A stretch of DNA of 64,000 nucleotides from QUBU01 sp014337915 (lineage in GTDB: Bacteria > Pseudomonadota > Gammaproteobacteria > Steroidobacterales > GCA-2729495), in assembly GCA_030263395.1 (NCBI GenBank), contig SZOW01000002.1, positions 194,771 to 258,770 on the forward strand. The letters run 5' to 3'. This document shows positions 16,969-25,069 of this stretch, in pieces. The notes beneath the pieces were generated by a model. The model ran no database searches. It saw nothing but the letters and a program-made list of their open reading frames with translations, and was not told where the DNA came from. Every line of letters begins with the position of its first letter. The stretch's first letter is position 1. A program made the translations under genes and the position numbers.

Positions 16969-17949
16969 ATGAACCATCCGACGCCGTTGCTGGCCCTGCG
17001 CGACCTGGTGGTGGAGTTCGACACCATGGCGGGCCGTGTACGGGCCGTGGACGGCGTGAGCCTCGACGTCTTCCCGGAGGAGAGCCTGGCTCTGGTGGGC
17101 GAGAGTGGCTGCGGCAAGACCGTCACCGCGCTGTCGATCCTGCGGCTGGTGCCGCAGCCGCCGGGCCGCATCGCCGGCGGCAGCATCCGCTTCGACGGCC
17201 GGGACCTGCTGGCCCTGCCGGAGAGCGGCATGCGCGCCGTGCGCGGGCGCGACATCGCCATGATCTTTCAGGAACCGATGACCGCGTTGAACCCGGTGTT
17301 CACCGTGGGCGCGCAGCTCGGCGACGTGATCCGCCGCCACCAGCGGCTGTCGCGGCGCGAGGCCCGGAAGGCGTCCCTCGCCCTGCTGGAACAGGTCGGG
17401 ATCCCGGAGCCCGGGCGGCGCATCGACGAGTACCCGCACCAGCTCTCCGGCGGCCAGCGCCAGCGGGTGATGATCGCCATGGCGCTGTCCTGCGGTCCGC
17501 GGCTGCTGGTGGCCGACGAGCCGACCACGGCGCTGGACGTGACCACGCAGGCGCAGGTGCTCGAGGAAATCCGCCGCCTGCAGGCCGAGTACCGCATGGC
17601 GATGATTCTCGTGACCCATGACCTCGGCATCGTCGCCGAGACCTGCACCCGCGCGGTGGTGATGTACTGCGGGCAGGTGGTGGAGGCGGCCACCACCGCC
17701 GCGCTGTTCTCGCGCCCGCATCACCCCTACACCGTGGGCCTGCTCGACTCCATCCCGCGCCTGCGCGAAACCCGGCTTGCCGAGCTGCCGGTGATTCCCG
17801 GGAGGGTACCTGATCCCCTGCAGCTGCCGGCCGGCTGCCGCTTTGCCGATCGCTGCCCGCGCGTCAGCGCTGAATGCCGGGTGGTGTCGCCGCCGCTGGT
17901 CGCGACAGCCGATGGCGGGCTCGTCGCCTGCTATCACCCGCATCCATGA
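16969..17949 (+). CDS. peptide ABC transporter ATP-binding protein (OppD/DppD type)
   Basis: Cytosolic ATPase of 326 residues. Walker A GESGCGKT lies at about residues 44-51, the ABC signature LSGGQRQR about 160, and Walker B LLVADEPTTALD just after. The C-terminal extension with the cysteine-bearing CRFADRCPRVSAECR is the oligopeptide-transporter domain that often holds an iron-sulfur cluster. ATG at 16969 was selected because the longer frame overlaps the permease. It overlaps the next ATPase by 4 bases. Confidence 0.94.
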   Translation: MNHPTPLLALRDLVVEFDTMAGRVRAVDGVSLDVFPEESLALVGESGCGKTVTALSILRLVPQPPGRIAGGSIRFDGRDLLALPESGMRAVRGRDIAMIFQEPMTALNPVFTVGAQLGDVIRRHQRLSRREARKASLALLEQVGIPEPGRRIDEYPHQLSGGQRQRVMIAMALSCGPRLLVADEPTTALDVTTQAQVLEEIRRLQAEYRMAMILVTHDLGIVAETCTRAVVMYCGQVVEAATTAALFSRPHHPYTVGLLDSIPRLRETRLAELPVIPGRVPDPLQLPAGCRFADRCPRVSAECRVVSPPLVATADGGLVACYHPHP

Positions 17950-18944
17950 ACAGACCGCTGCTCGAAGTCCGTGAGCTGAGGAAGTACTTCCCGATCCGGG
18001 GTGGCCTGTTCCGTCGTGTGGTCGGCCAGGTGAAAGCGGTGGATGGCGTGAACCTGCAGCTCGTGGCCGGGCGCACGCTGGGGCTGGTGGGCGAGAGCGG
18101 CTGCGGGAAATCGACTCTTGGCCGGGCGATCCTGCGCCTGCAGGAGCCGACCTCGGGGCAGGTCATCCTCAGTGGCGAGGACATCACCGCGCTGCCGCGG
18201 CAGGCGCTGCTGGCGCAGCGGCGCCAGATGCAGATCATCTTCCAGGATCCCTATGCCTCGCTGAATCCGCGGCGCACCGTGGGCCAGGCCATACGTGAAC
18301 CGCTGGACGTGCACCGGATCGGCACGCTGGCCGAACGCCAGCAGCGGGTCACGGAGTTGCTCGACATCGTCGGCCTGCGCGACTCGGTCCGCGACCGCTA
18401 CCCGCACGAGTTCTCCGGTGGCCAGCGCCAGCGCGTCGGCATCGCCCGGGCGCTGGCGCTGAATCCGGCGCTGATCGTGGCCGACGAGCCGGTCTCGGCA
18501 CTCGATGTCTCGGTGCAGAGCCAAGTACTGAACCTGGTGGCTCGCCTGCAGCGCGAGCATGGCATCGCGTTCCTGTTCATCAGTCACGACCTGGCCGTGA
18601 TCCAGCATGTCAGCGACGAGGTGGCGGTCATGTACCTGGGGCGCATCGTCGAGCATGCGCCGGCTGCCAGCCTGTACCGCGAACCGCAGCATCCCTATAC
18701 CCAGGCGCTGCTTTCCGCCGTGCCGGTGCCCGATCCCGCACGCCGCCGCCAGCGCATCGTGCTCGCGGGTGATGTGCCCTCGCCGGCGAGGCCGCCGCCA
18801 GGCTGCGCCTTTCATCCGCGCTGCCCACGCGCCCGTGACCGCTGTCGCCAGGAACGGCCGGAACTGGCCAGCACGGCCGGCGCGCCCGCTGGCACACGCG
18901 TCGCCTGCCACTTTCCGGGAACCGAGGATAGGGAGACAGATTGA
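17946..18944 (+). CDS. peptide ABC transporter ATP-binding protein (OppF/DppF type)
   Basis: Second ATPase, 332 residues, with Walker A GESGCGKST, signature FSGGQRQRVG, and Walker B LIVADEPVSALD. The C-terminal Cys-containing stretch (GCAFHPRCPRARDRC) is again the peptide-transporter extension. The last seven codons (TEDRETD, TGA at 18942-18944) are read from the left arm of the palindromic element at 18924-19047, so the original C terminus has probably been replaced or the element inserted at the very end of the gene. Nothing catalytic is affected. Confidence 0.94.
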   Translation: MNRPLLEVRELRKYFPIRGGLFRRVVGQVKAVDGVNLQLVAGRTLGLVGESGCGKSTLGRAILRLQEPTSGQVILSGEDITALPRQALLAQRRQMQIIFQDPYASLNPRRTVGQAIREPLDVHRIGTLAERQQRVTELLDIVGLRDSVRDRYPHEFSGGQRQRVGIARALALNPALIVADEPVSALDVSVQSQVLNLVARLQREHGIAFLFISHDLAVIQHVSDEVAVMYLGRIVEHAPAASLYREPQHPYTQALLSAVPVPDPARRRQRIVLAGDVPSPARPPPGCAFHPRCPRARDRCRQERPELASTAGAPAGTRVACHFPGTEDRETD

Positions 18945-19047
18945 GATAGGGGGACAGTGAGATAGGGGGACAGTTTACTTATCTCCGCTTTGTCAAAAGC
19001 GGAGATAAGTAAACTGTCCCCCTATCTCAATCTGTCTCCCTATCCTC
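18924..19047. repeat. long palindromic element 1 (GGGGACAGTTTACT core)
   Basis: A near-perfect hairpin: the right arm 18996-19047 (52 bases) is the exact reverse complement of the left arm 18924-18991 except that the left arm carries an extra 16 bases, a tandem duplication of TGAGATAGGGGGACAG. The loop is only 4 bases (GTCA, 18992-18995). It shares the core GGGGACAGTTTACT with the element at 44653-44788. It spans the oppF stop codon and ends 8 bases before the downstream start. No transposase is nearby, so it is probably a non-autonomous repeat of the REP/MITE kind. Confidence 0.85.
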
Positions 19048-19055
19048 CCGCTATC

Positions 19056-19799
19056 ATGCCTCCTGTTCTGGGATACGAACTGCGGCTGTCGGCTCGCCGG
19101 CGCACGTTGTCGCTGGAGGTGCATCGTGACCTGCGGATCGTTGTCCGGGCGCCAGCGAGGGTAGATCGCAGCTTCATCGACGCCTGGGTCGCGGAGCGCG
19201 GGCAGTGGATCGACCGCCAGGTCGAGCGCTTCCGGCGCCTGGGTCGGGAGCAGCCAGTAGCGGTCCGTTACGTCACTGGTGACAGGCTGCGATTCCTTGG
19301 CAGGGACTACCGTCTCGAGGTGACCGCAGCCCCGCGTCCACTCGTCCGGCTGGAGGGCGATACGCTGCACGTCGCCTTGCGCTTCGGCCGCGGCGAAATG
19401 GGTGGCGAACCCGTGAGGCGTGCCCTGGAGCGCTGGTACCGCGAGCGTGCTGCCGTCATCTTCGCCGAGCTGCTCGACCGCCACCTGCCATGGTTTGCCG
19501 GACGCGGCCATGCGCGACCGGTCCTGACTATCCGCCGCATGCGGAGCCGCTGGGGCAGCCTGTCGGGGCCTGGCCGCGAAGCGGGCTGGCTCGATCCGCA
19601 AGTCCGGGCGGCACGGCGCATGACGCTGAACCTTGCACTGGTACACGCGGCACCCGAGTGCATCGAGTACGTCGTGGTCCACGAGCTCTGTCATCTGGAG
19701 CACCGTGGCCATGGCCCCGCCTTTCACCGGCTCATGGACCAGCGGCTTCCCGACTGGCACGAGCGCCGGCGGCGGCTGGAGCAGCCACAACCGCCCTGA
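19056..19799 (+). CDS. YgjP-like (DUF45) zinc metallopeptidase domain protein
   Basis: The 247-residue protein ends in a minimal gluzincin-like domain: VVHELCHLEHRGHGPAFHRLM contains HELCH plus a third His nine residues later. The preceding RRMRSRWGSLSG is the family signature found in YgjP/SprT-like proteins that often accompany restriction systems or stand alone. I see no signal peptide, so it is probably cytosolic. The start chosen is ATG 19056; a TTG frame begins inside the palindromic repeat and gives 22 extra residues made of repeat DNA. Substrate unknown. Confidence 0.85.
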   Translation: MPPVLGYELRLSARRRTLSLEVHRDLRIVVRAPARVDRSFIDAWVAERGQWIDRQVERFRRLGREQPVAVRYVTGDRLRFLGRDYRLEVTAAPRPLVRLEGDTLHVALRFGRGEMGGEPVRRALERWYRERAAVIFAELLDRHLPWFAGRGHARPVLTIRRMRSRWGSLSGPGREAGWLDPQVRAARRMTLNLALVHAAPECIEYVVVHELCHLEHRGHGPAFHRLMDQRLPDWHERRRRLEQPQPP

Positions 19800-19983
19800 T
19801 GTTGCCAGGTTCACCGGCGTGGCACATTTTTCTAAAAAACAGAATATCGCAGACTATTTATTGCATTTGTCAGATTAATTGCCGTCGTCCAGAATGGCCT
19901 GGCGCTGGCGGAACGAGCCGCGCCCGCGCAGAGTTGGATCCACATCGCGGCCTGCGGCCGCGACCACGAGAAGGAGCAGGACG
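19800..19983. other. catalase upstream region
   Basis: Bases 19820-19880 are AT-rich in an otherwise GC-rich stretch and lie upstream of the catalase start, so the catalase promoter is likely here, but I cannot pick a convincing -35/-10 pair or an OxyR-like operator by eye. An AAGGAG ribosome site lies just before the ATG. Confidence 0.35.
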
Positions 19984-21432
19984 ATGGGCAAGAAGCTGAC
20001 CACCAACGCCGGTTGCCCGGTGACCGACAACCAGAACGTGCTGACTGCCGGCCCGCGCGGGCCTCAGCTGCTGCAGGACGTGTGGTTCCTGGAGAAGCTG
20101 GCGCATTTCGACCGGGAGGTGATCCCGGAGCGGCGCATGCACGCCAAGGGCTCCGGCGCCTACGGCACGTTTACCGTGACCCACGACATCAGCCGCTACA
20201 CCAGGGCGAAGATCTTCTCCAAGGTCGGCAAGAAGACCGAACTGTTCGCACGCTTCACCACGGTGGCGGGCGAGCGCGGTGCAGCTGATGCCGAGCGCGA
20301 CATCCGCGGCTTCGCGGTGAAGTTCTATACAGAGGAGGGCAACTGGGACCTCGTCGGCAACAACACGCCGGTGTTCTTTCTGCGTGATCCGCTGAAGTTC
20401 CCCGACCTGAATCACGCGGTGAAGCGCGATCCGCGTACCAACATGCGCAGCGCGAGGAACAACTGGGACTTCTGGACTTCGCTGCCCGAGGCCCTGCACC
20501 AGGTCACCATCGTGATGAGCGACCGGGGCATCCCGGCAACCTACCGGCACATGCATGGCTTCGGCAGCCATACCTTCAGCCTGATCAACGCAAAGGGCGA
20601 GCGCCACTGGGTGAAGTTCCACCTCAGGAGCCAGCAGGGCATCCGCAACCTGACCGATGCCGAGGCAGAGGCGATGATTGGCAGGGACCGCGAGAGCCAC
20701 CAGCGCGATCTCTACGAGAGCCTGGAAAAGGGTGACTTCCCCAAGTGGACCATGCAAGTACAGGTCATGCCCGAGGCCGACGCGGCGCAGCTGCCGTACA
20801 ACCCCTTCGACCTGACCAAGGTCTGGCCGCACAAGGACTATCCGCTGATCGACGTCGGTGTCATGGAGCTGAACCGCAACCCGGAGAATTTCTTCGCGGA
20901 AGTGGAACAGTCGGCATTCAACCCGGCGAACATCGTGCCGGGCATCGGCTTCTCGCCGGACCGCATGCTCCAGGGGCGGCTGTTCTCCTACGGGGATGCG
21001 CAGCGCTATCGGCTCGGTGTGAACCATCACCTGATCCCGGTCAATGCGCCGCGCTGCCCGGTGCACAGCTACCACCGCGATGGCGCGATGCGGGTGGACG
21101 GCAACCATGGCAGCACGCTGGGCTACGAGCCGAACAGCTACGGCGAGTGGCAGCAGCAGCCGGACTTTCGCGAGCCGCCGCTGGCGCTCAACGGCGCGGC
21201 GGACCACTGGAACCACCGCGAGGACAGCGACTACTACTCGCAGCCCGGTGCACTGTTCCGCCTCATGACCGCCGCCCAGAAGCAGGCGCTGTTCGACAAC
21301 ACCGCCCGCTCGATTGGCCCGGCGCCACGGGAGATCCAGCTGCGCCACATCGGCAACTGCCTGAAGGCTGACAGGGCCTATGGTGAAGGCGTGGCACGGG
21401 CGCTCGGCATTCCCGTGGACAGCCTGAAGTAG
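19984..21432 (+). CDS. katA: monofunctional heme catalase, small-subunit clade
   Basis: Dismutes hydrogen peroxide to water and oxygen. The 482 residues match clade 3 catalases. The distal His is in RRMHAKGSGAYGTF (about residue 55), the distal Asn in NNTPVFFLRDP (about 128), and the heme-ligating Tyr in RLFSYGDAQRYRLG (about 338). ATG 19984 follows an AAGGAG ribosome site at good spacing, whereas the frame is open 35 codons upstream without homology-like sequence. No signal peptide, so cytosolic. A strong terminator follows. Confidence 0.96.
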   Translation: MGKKLTTNAGCPVTDNQNVLTAGPRGPQLLQDVWFLEKLAHFDREVIPERRMHAKGSGAYGTFTVTHDISRYTRAKIFSKVGKKTELFARFTTVAGERGAADAERDIRGFAVKFYTEEGNWDLVGNNTPVFFLRDPLKFPDLNHAVKRDPRTNMRSARNNWDFWTSLPEALHQVTIVMSDRGIPATYRHMHGFGSHTFSLINAKGERHWVKFHLRSQQGIRNLTDAEAEAMIGRDRESHQRDLYESLEKGDFPKWTMQVQVMPEADAAQLPYNPFDLTKVWPHKDYPLIDVGVMELNRNPENFFAEVEQSAFNPANIVPGIGFSPDRMLQGRLFSYGDAQRYRLGVNHHLIPVNAPRCPVHSYHRDGAMRVDGNHGSTLGYEPNSYGEWQQQPDFREPPLALNGAADHWNHREDSDYYSQPGALFRLMTAAQKQALFDNTARSIGPAPREIQLRHIGNCLKADRAYGEGVARALGIPVDSLK

Positions 21433-21458
21433 CCGATACCTGCCTGCGACAACCAGGC

Positions 21459-21493
21459 CAGAAGCCCCGCCCCGGCGGGGCTTCTGCTTTTTT
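21459..21493 (+). terminator. intrinsic terminator after catalase
   Basis: Left arm CAGAAGCCCCGCC (21459-21471) pairs perfectly with 21474-21486, followed by six T (21488-21493). A textbook rho-independent terminator 27 bases after the katA stop. Confidence 0.92.
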
Positions 21494-21573
21494 CTGGCCA
21501 CGCTACACTGCGGCCGATGTGCGGGCGGCGCCGGTGGCAGCCGGCAACCCGATGTCCAGCCACGAGGGTCAGC

Positions 21574-22194
21574 ATGACCAGTTGCCGTCTGCTCCTGCTT
21601 GCGATCGCTGCCGTCGTCCTCGGCGCCTGTGGTGGAGGGAGTCCGGCGCCGGCAACTGGCGACGGCGCGGATTCCAGGCCCACCGCGTCAGCGAGCGTGG
21701 CGGGCATCAGCGCCCGTGCCCTGCTCGAACAGGCGCTGACCGAAGCGCGAGCCTGGCAGCCGGATGCCGAGCTGGTGGCGGTGTCGACCAGTTTCGCGGC
21801 CGGGCCGCGGCACACTTTCTGGTTCTACGACGTGCAATCCCCCTCGCAGGGGCGCTGCACGCGCATCCGTGCGCTGGAGAACGGCACCATCGAGAACGTC
21901 GGCACCGGTGGAGCCTGTGTGCTCATGCAGCCCCTGTCCGGGGAGTTCATCGACAGCCCGGAAGCCTGGCGGACCGCGCGCGCGGCTGGGCTTATCCCGG
22001 GAGGTCCAATGCAGTTCGCACTTCGTTATCAGCGCGATGCTGCACTGCCTGCGCCACAGGCCTGCTGGCTGTTGTCGTCCGACGCTGACCGTGATGCGGC
22101 AACCGGCGCGACCCGCAGCTGGTGCGTGGATCCGGCCAGCGGGCAGTTCGTTGCCCGGCTGTCGGGCAAGGAACGCAGCGCCGCTGCACCTTGA
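21574..22194 (+). CDS. hypothetical lipoprotein, family with a second copy at 49646-50290
   Basis: I do not recognise this family. The 206-residue protein has a lipoprotein signal ending VVLGAC (Cys about residue 19) followed by a Gly/Pro/Ala linker. The mature domain, from about residue 50, includes ARALLEQALTEARAWQPDAEL, HTFWFYDVQSPSQGRCTRIRAL, a Gly-rich NVGTGG, and a final WCVDPASGQFVARLSGK. A close relative with the same order of motifs is encoded at 49646-50290. Conserved Cys pairs (GRCTRI, ACVLM, ACWLL, SWCVD) suggest disulfides in the periplasm. ATG 21574 gives the clean signal peptide. Function unknown. Confidence 0.8.
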   Translation: MTSCRLLLLAIAAVVLGACGGGSPAPATGDGADSRPTASASVAGISARALLEQALTEARAWQPDAELVAVSTSFAAGPRHTFWFYDVQSPSQGRCTRIRALENGTIENVGTGGACVLMQPLSGEFIDSPEAWRTARAAGLIPGGPMQFALRYQRDAALPAPQACWLLSSDADRDAATGATRSWCVDPASGQFVARLSGKERSAAAP

Positions 22195-22289
22195 CGCTGG
22201 CCTGCAGCAGTGCACGCCTGGGGCATGTTACTGGTCGGCGCACTGTGGTAATGATGGCCGCGGATTCCAAACCACAGGACGCCAACGCA

Positions 22290-23336
22290 ATGCCCGCAGC
22301 CACCCATCGTCGCGCGACTCTCGCCCTGGTCCTCGCATCCAGCCTCGCAGCCGCGATGGCAGCGCCGCCAGCCGGCGCCGAGGACCACTCTGACCATCAG
22401 GGCCACGAAGCCCATGCGATGAGCGCCCAGGACCTGGCAACGCTGCGCAGCAAGGTGCCGCTCTATCGCAGTTTCACCGACCAGCAGATCAACGAAAGCA
22501 TGGGCCGCATGCACGACACCGAGGACTACCTGAGTCCGGCCGGACTGCGCGGCGAGATCGGCGTGCTCGCCCTCGGCCACGGCTATGGCGACCAGGGCAA
22601 CGCGCAGTTCGAGGCCGGCTTCGCCGAAGTGGCGAAGGCCAGGCCGACTGCCGCGGCACTGGGTATGGCCATGATGGGGTCGGCCCATATCCAGCGCGCC
22701 ACAGATGCGCTCGAGGCCGCCGGCGCGAAGACCATCGTCGTGGTGCCGACCGAGATCGGCCAGCGCACGGATCTGACGCGGCAGTGGCTCTACATTCTCG
22801 GCCTCGAGGAGCACTCGGCCTACCTGGACGTCCCGCGCCTGAAGACGCAGGCCCGGTTGGTCATGGCGTCCGGACCCACCGCCAGCAGCGTGGTCAGCGA
22901 CATCCTCGCCGCGAACCTGCGGACGATCAGCCGTGACCCCGCGCATGAAGTCGCCGTGATCATCGCCCATGGCCCGGCCGACGAGCAGGAGAACGCGGCC
23001 GAGCTGGCGGACCTCGAGCGCCATGCCGCCGCCGTCAGGAAGACCCTCGGCCTGGCCGGTGCCTGGGCCGCCACGCTGCAGGACGATGCACCGGCGGCTT
23101 TGCGCGAGGCCAACGTCAGGCGCGTGCGCGACCACATTACCGCGGAAACCGCCGCCGGCCGGCGCGTGCTGGTATCACCGCTGCTCATCACCGGCCGCGG
23201 CTATGTCTCGAAGAAGATCCACAAGGACCTCGAGGGGCTGAAGGTCGAGATCGTGGATGTCGGGTTGGCCGAGAGCCCGCTGTTCAGCAAATGGGTGGCC
23301 TCGACGGTGGAGGCAGCCGCCGCCTCGGGCAAATAA
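22290..23336 (+). CDS. exported CbiX/SirB-like chelatase-superfamily protein
   Basis: The 348 residues start with a signal peptide (cleavage near AGAEDH) and a short His-rich segment HSDHQGHEAH that could bind metal. Two chelatase-like halves follow: LALGHGYGDQGNAQFEAGF near residue 90 and VAVIIAHGPADEQENAAELA near 230, each resembling the GHGS.D motif of sirohydrochlorin chelatases. Known CbiX/SirB enzymes are cytosolic, so an exported double-domain form is unusual; a role in periplasmic metal handling is inference only. ATGs at 22251 and 22254 give a longer leader. No tetrapyrrole genes are adjacent. Confidence 0.7.
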   Translation: MPAATHRRATLALVLASSLAAAMAAPPAGAEDHSDHQGHEAHAMSAQDLATLRSKVPLYRSFTDQQINESMGRMHDTEDYLSPAGLRGEIGVLALGHGYGDQGNAQFEAGFAEVAKARPTAAALGMAMMGSAHIQRATDALEAAGAKTIVVVPTEIGQRTDLTRQWLYILGLEEHSAYLDVPRLKTQARLVMASGPTASSVVSDILAANLRTISRDPAHEVAVIIAHGPADEQENAAELADLERHAAAVRKTLGLAGAWAATLQDDAPAALREANVRRVRDHITAETAAGRRVLVSPLLITGRGYVSKKIHKDLEGLKVEIVDVGLAESPLFSKWVASTVEAAAASGK

Positions 23337-23380
23337 TTAGCAGCGGGAGTTACCGGAGCTGGTGCAGCAACGCTGGACCA

Positions 23381-23806
23381 CTAACCGCTGCGGGCGCGCC
23401 ACTCCAGCCATTCGAAAACCGCCATCCCGGCCAGCATCGCGGCGATGAACGGCGCTGCCGCGCCGGGAGCCAGCCCGATGGCGACGACTGCGGGCCCCGG
23501 GCAGAAGCCGGCCAGCCCCCAGCCGACGCCGAACACGAGGCTGCCCAGCACCAGCCGCTGGTCGATGGCGCGCGCCGTGGGCAGTGCCAGCGGAACGCCA
23601 GTGAGCGCCTGCGTCCGCCGGCGCGCCCAGGCGAAGGCTGGCAACGCTGCGGCGACGGCGCCTGCCATGACGAAGGCCAGCGACGGATCCCAGGCTCCGG
23701 TGACATCCAGGAAGGCGAGCACCTTCGCGGGGTTCGCCATGCCCGACAGCAGCAGGCCCAATCCGAACAGCAGGCCCGCCAGCAGCGCAGCAGCCAGGCG
23801 GATCAC
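23381..23806 (-). CDS. YeeE/YedE family membrane protein, second half
   Basis: 141 residues with about four membrane helices. The conserved LVFGVGWGLAGFCPGPAVV motif with its Cys is the signature of YeeE/YedE (TsuA-type) sulfur-compound transporters split into two small subunits. Its start overlaps the stop of the partner at 23803-24240 by 4 bases. Probably forms one transporter with that partner, for thiosulfate or a related sulfur species; the exact substrate is inferred from the family. Confidence 0.82.
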   Translation of the reverse strand: MIRLAAALLAGLLFGLGLLLSGMANPAKVLAFLDVTGAWDPSLAFVMAGAVAAALPAFAWARRRTQALTGVPLALPTARAIDQRLVLGSLVFGVGWGLAGFCPGPAVVAIGLAPGAAAPFIAAMLAGMAVFEWLEWRARSG

Positions 23807-24240
23807 GAGCCAGCCCCCAGTTGCCGGGCAATGAATACGGTGGCAACGCCTGCCGCGATGAACAGGATCGTCGCAGCCAGTGAGCGTGGTGACAGCCGTG
23901 CCAGGCCACAGACGCCATGACCGCTGGTGCAGCCTCCGCCATAGCGGGTACCGAGCCCGACCAGCAGGCCGGCGGCCACCAGCGTCATGGGCCCGGCATC
24001 GATCCGCGGCAGGGGCAGCGGGGCGAACGCGGCCCAGGCGAGCGGAGCGGCGAGTAGCCCGGCGAGGAAGGCCAGCCGCCAGCCGGTGTCGCCCGGCCGG
24101 GGGCGGAACAGGCCGCCGAGGATGCCGCTGATCCCGGCGATCCGGCCGTCGACAACGATGAGGATTGCAGCGGCCAGGCCGATCAGCAGGCCTCCTATGA
24201 GTGAGGCCCAGGGCGTGAAAGCTTGCCAGTCGATGCTCAT
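23803..24240 (-). CDS. YeeE/YedE family membrane protein, first half
   Basis: 145 residues, about four helices. GTRYGGGCTSGHGVCGLARLS near residue 100 is the hallmark motif with two conserved cysteines that line the sulfur path in YeeE-type transporters. Upstream member of a two-gene operon with the gene at 23381-23806. The YgaP-like rhodanese or sulfurtransferase often linked to such pairs is not adjacent. Confidence 0.84.
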   Translation of the reverse strand: MSIDWQAFTPWASLIGGLLIGLAAAILIVVDGRIAGISGILGGLFRPRPGDTGWRLAFLAGLLAAPLAWAAFAPLPLPRIDAGPMTLVAAGLLVGLGTRYGGGCTSGHGVCGLARLSPRSLAATILFIAAGVATVFIARQLGAGS

Positions 24241-24398
24241 GATCCGGGACTATACGCGGGCGCCGGCTGGTGCCGATCGTGGCAGGTCGTGGCCGGGATC
24301 CGGGGGATTCAGTGATCCTAGAGCAGCAGGTTTCACAGGACTGTCAATATTGATAACCGAATGTTTATTAATCGATTTTTTGACTGTCTATTTAACTG
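24241..24398. other. AT-rich spacer with ACTGTC repeats
   Basis: Gap between YeeE and the GNAT gene. Bases 24335-24400 are AT-rich and hold three ACTGTC-containing repeats (24340, 24383, 24395) and a 10-base palindrome TCAATATTGA (24344-24353). It would contain the promoter of the YeeE pair. No coding sequence seen. Confidence 0.4.
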
Positions 24399-24944
24399 TC
24401 AAGTACTGCTAATTATGGCCTGCCGCTTCAGGATGAACTCCAGGTCGCGATGCTCGCCGACCGGAAACAGATACTCCCCGACGCGCCGGAAACCGTGGCG
24501 GGCGTACAGGCGCTGGGCACCGAAGTTCTCCGACCACACGCCAATGTACAGCGGCTCGTGGCCCGCAGCTTCGAGCCAGGTGAGTGCGGTTTCGAGCAGC
24601 CTGGTCCCCAGGCCCCGGCGCTGGTAGCCGCCGCGCAGGTAGAGCTGGCGCAGCTCGCCCGCGCGCGGTTCGCGCCCGGCGACCGGCAGCTTGCAGGGTC
24701 CGGCGACCGCATAGCCGGCCACCGCGCCATCCGCGGCCAGCACGACCCAGGTGGCCAGCTCCGGATCGGCCAACGTCTGTTGCCAGGACTCCGCGGTGTG
24801 CGCCGAGGCGAGGAACGCGGCAAGATCCTCGGGCCGGTAGAGGTGCCCGAAGGTCTCGATGAAGCATTCGCGGCCGGCCTGCACCAGCAGGCTGCCATCA
24901 GCGGTCGTTGCGCGCCGCGGTTCCAGGATCGCAGGTTCATCCAT
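24399..24944 (-). CDS. GNAT family N-acetyltransferase
   Basis: 181 residues; acetyl-CoA-dependent acyltransferase of unknown substrate. The acetyl-CoA loop is RGGYQRRGLGTRLLETAL (motif A, Q/RxxGxG/A) at about residues 105-122, followed by YIGVWSENFGAQRLYARHGF (motif B), typical of cytosolic GNATs. ATG 24944 was chosen; the longer frame adds 17 residues without a clear ribosome site. The gene's 3' end runs into the AT-rich spacer. Confidence 0.85.
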   Translation of the reverse strand: MDEPAILEPRRATTADGSLLVQAGRECFIETFGHLYRPEDLAAFLASAHTAESWQQTLADPELATWVVLAADGAVAGYAVAGPCKLPVAGREPRAGELRQLYLRGGYQRRGLGTRLLETALTWLEAAGHEPLYIGVWSENFGAQRLYARHGFRRVGEYLFPVGEHRDLEFILKRQAIISST

Positions 24945-24996
24945 GGGCAGGCATTCTAGGCGGCGGGGGCGGCCGTCTGCCGCGGGGGCACTCAAT

Positions 24997-25014
24997 TGTC
25001 ATATCAACATGACA
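24997..25014. promoter_or_regulatory. possible operator upstream of the MFS gene
   Basis: Perfect inverted repeat TGTCAT-ATCAAC-ATGACA in a small AT-rich patch 55 bases before the MFS start and 52 bases upstream of the divergent GNAT start. The shape fits a dimeric repressor site; no regulator gene is adjacent to pair with it. Confidence 0.4.
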
Positions 25015-25069
25015 TTTGTATGATCCGGCGACCGCCGCCCGCCAACTGGCACCGAGGTCAGCAGCCACC

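Noticed and set aside
18924..19047. CRISPR or IS end interpretation of the palindrome
   Set aside because: There are no spacers between regular repeats and no transposase or target duplication; the repeats are inverted arms of one hairpin.
18990..19055. Upstream TTG start for the YgjP-like gene
   Set aside because: The 22 extra codons are pure palindromic repeat DNA and the ATG at 19056 gives a normal start.
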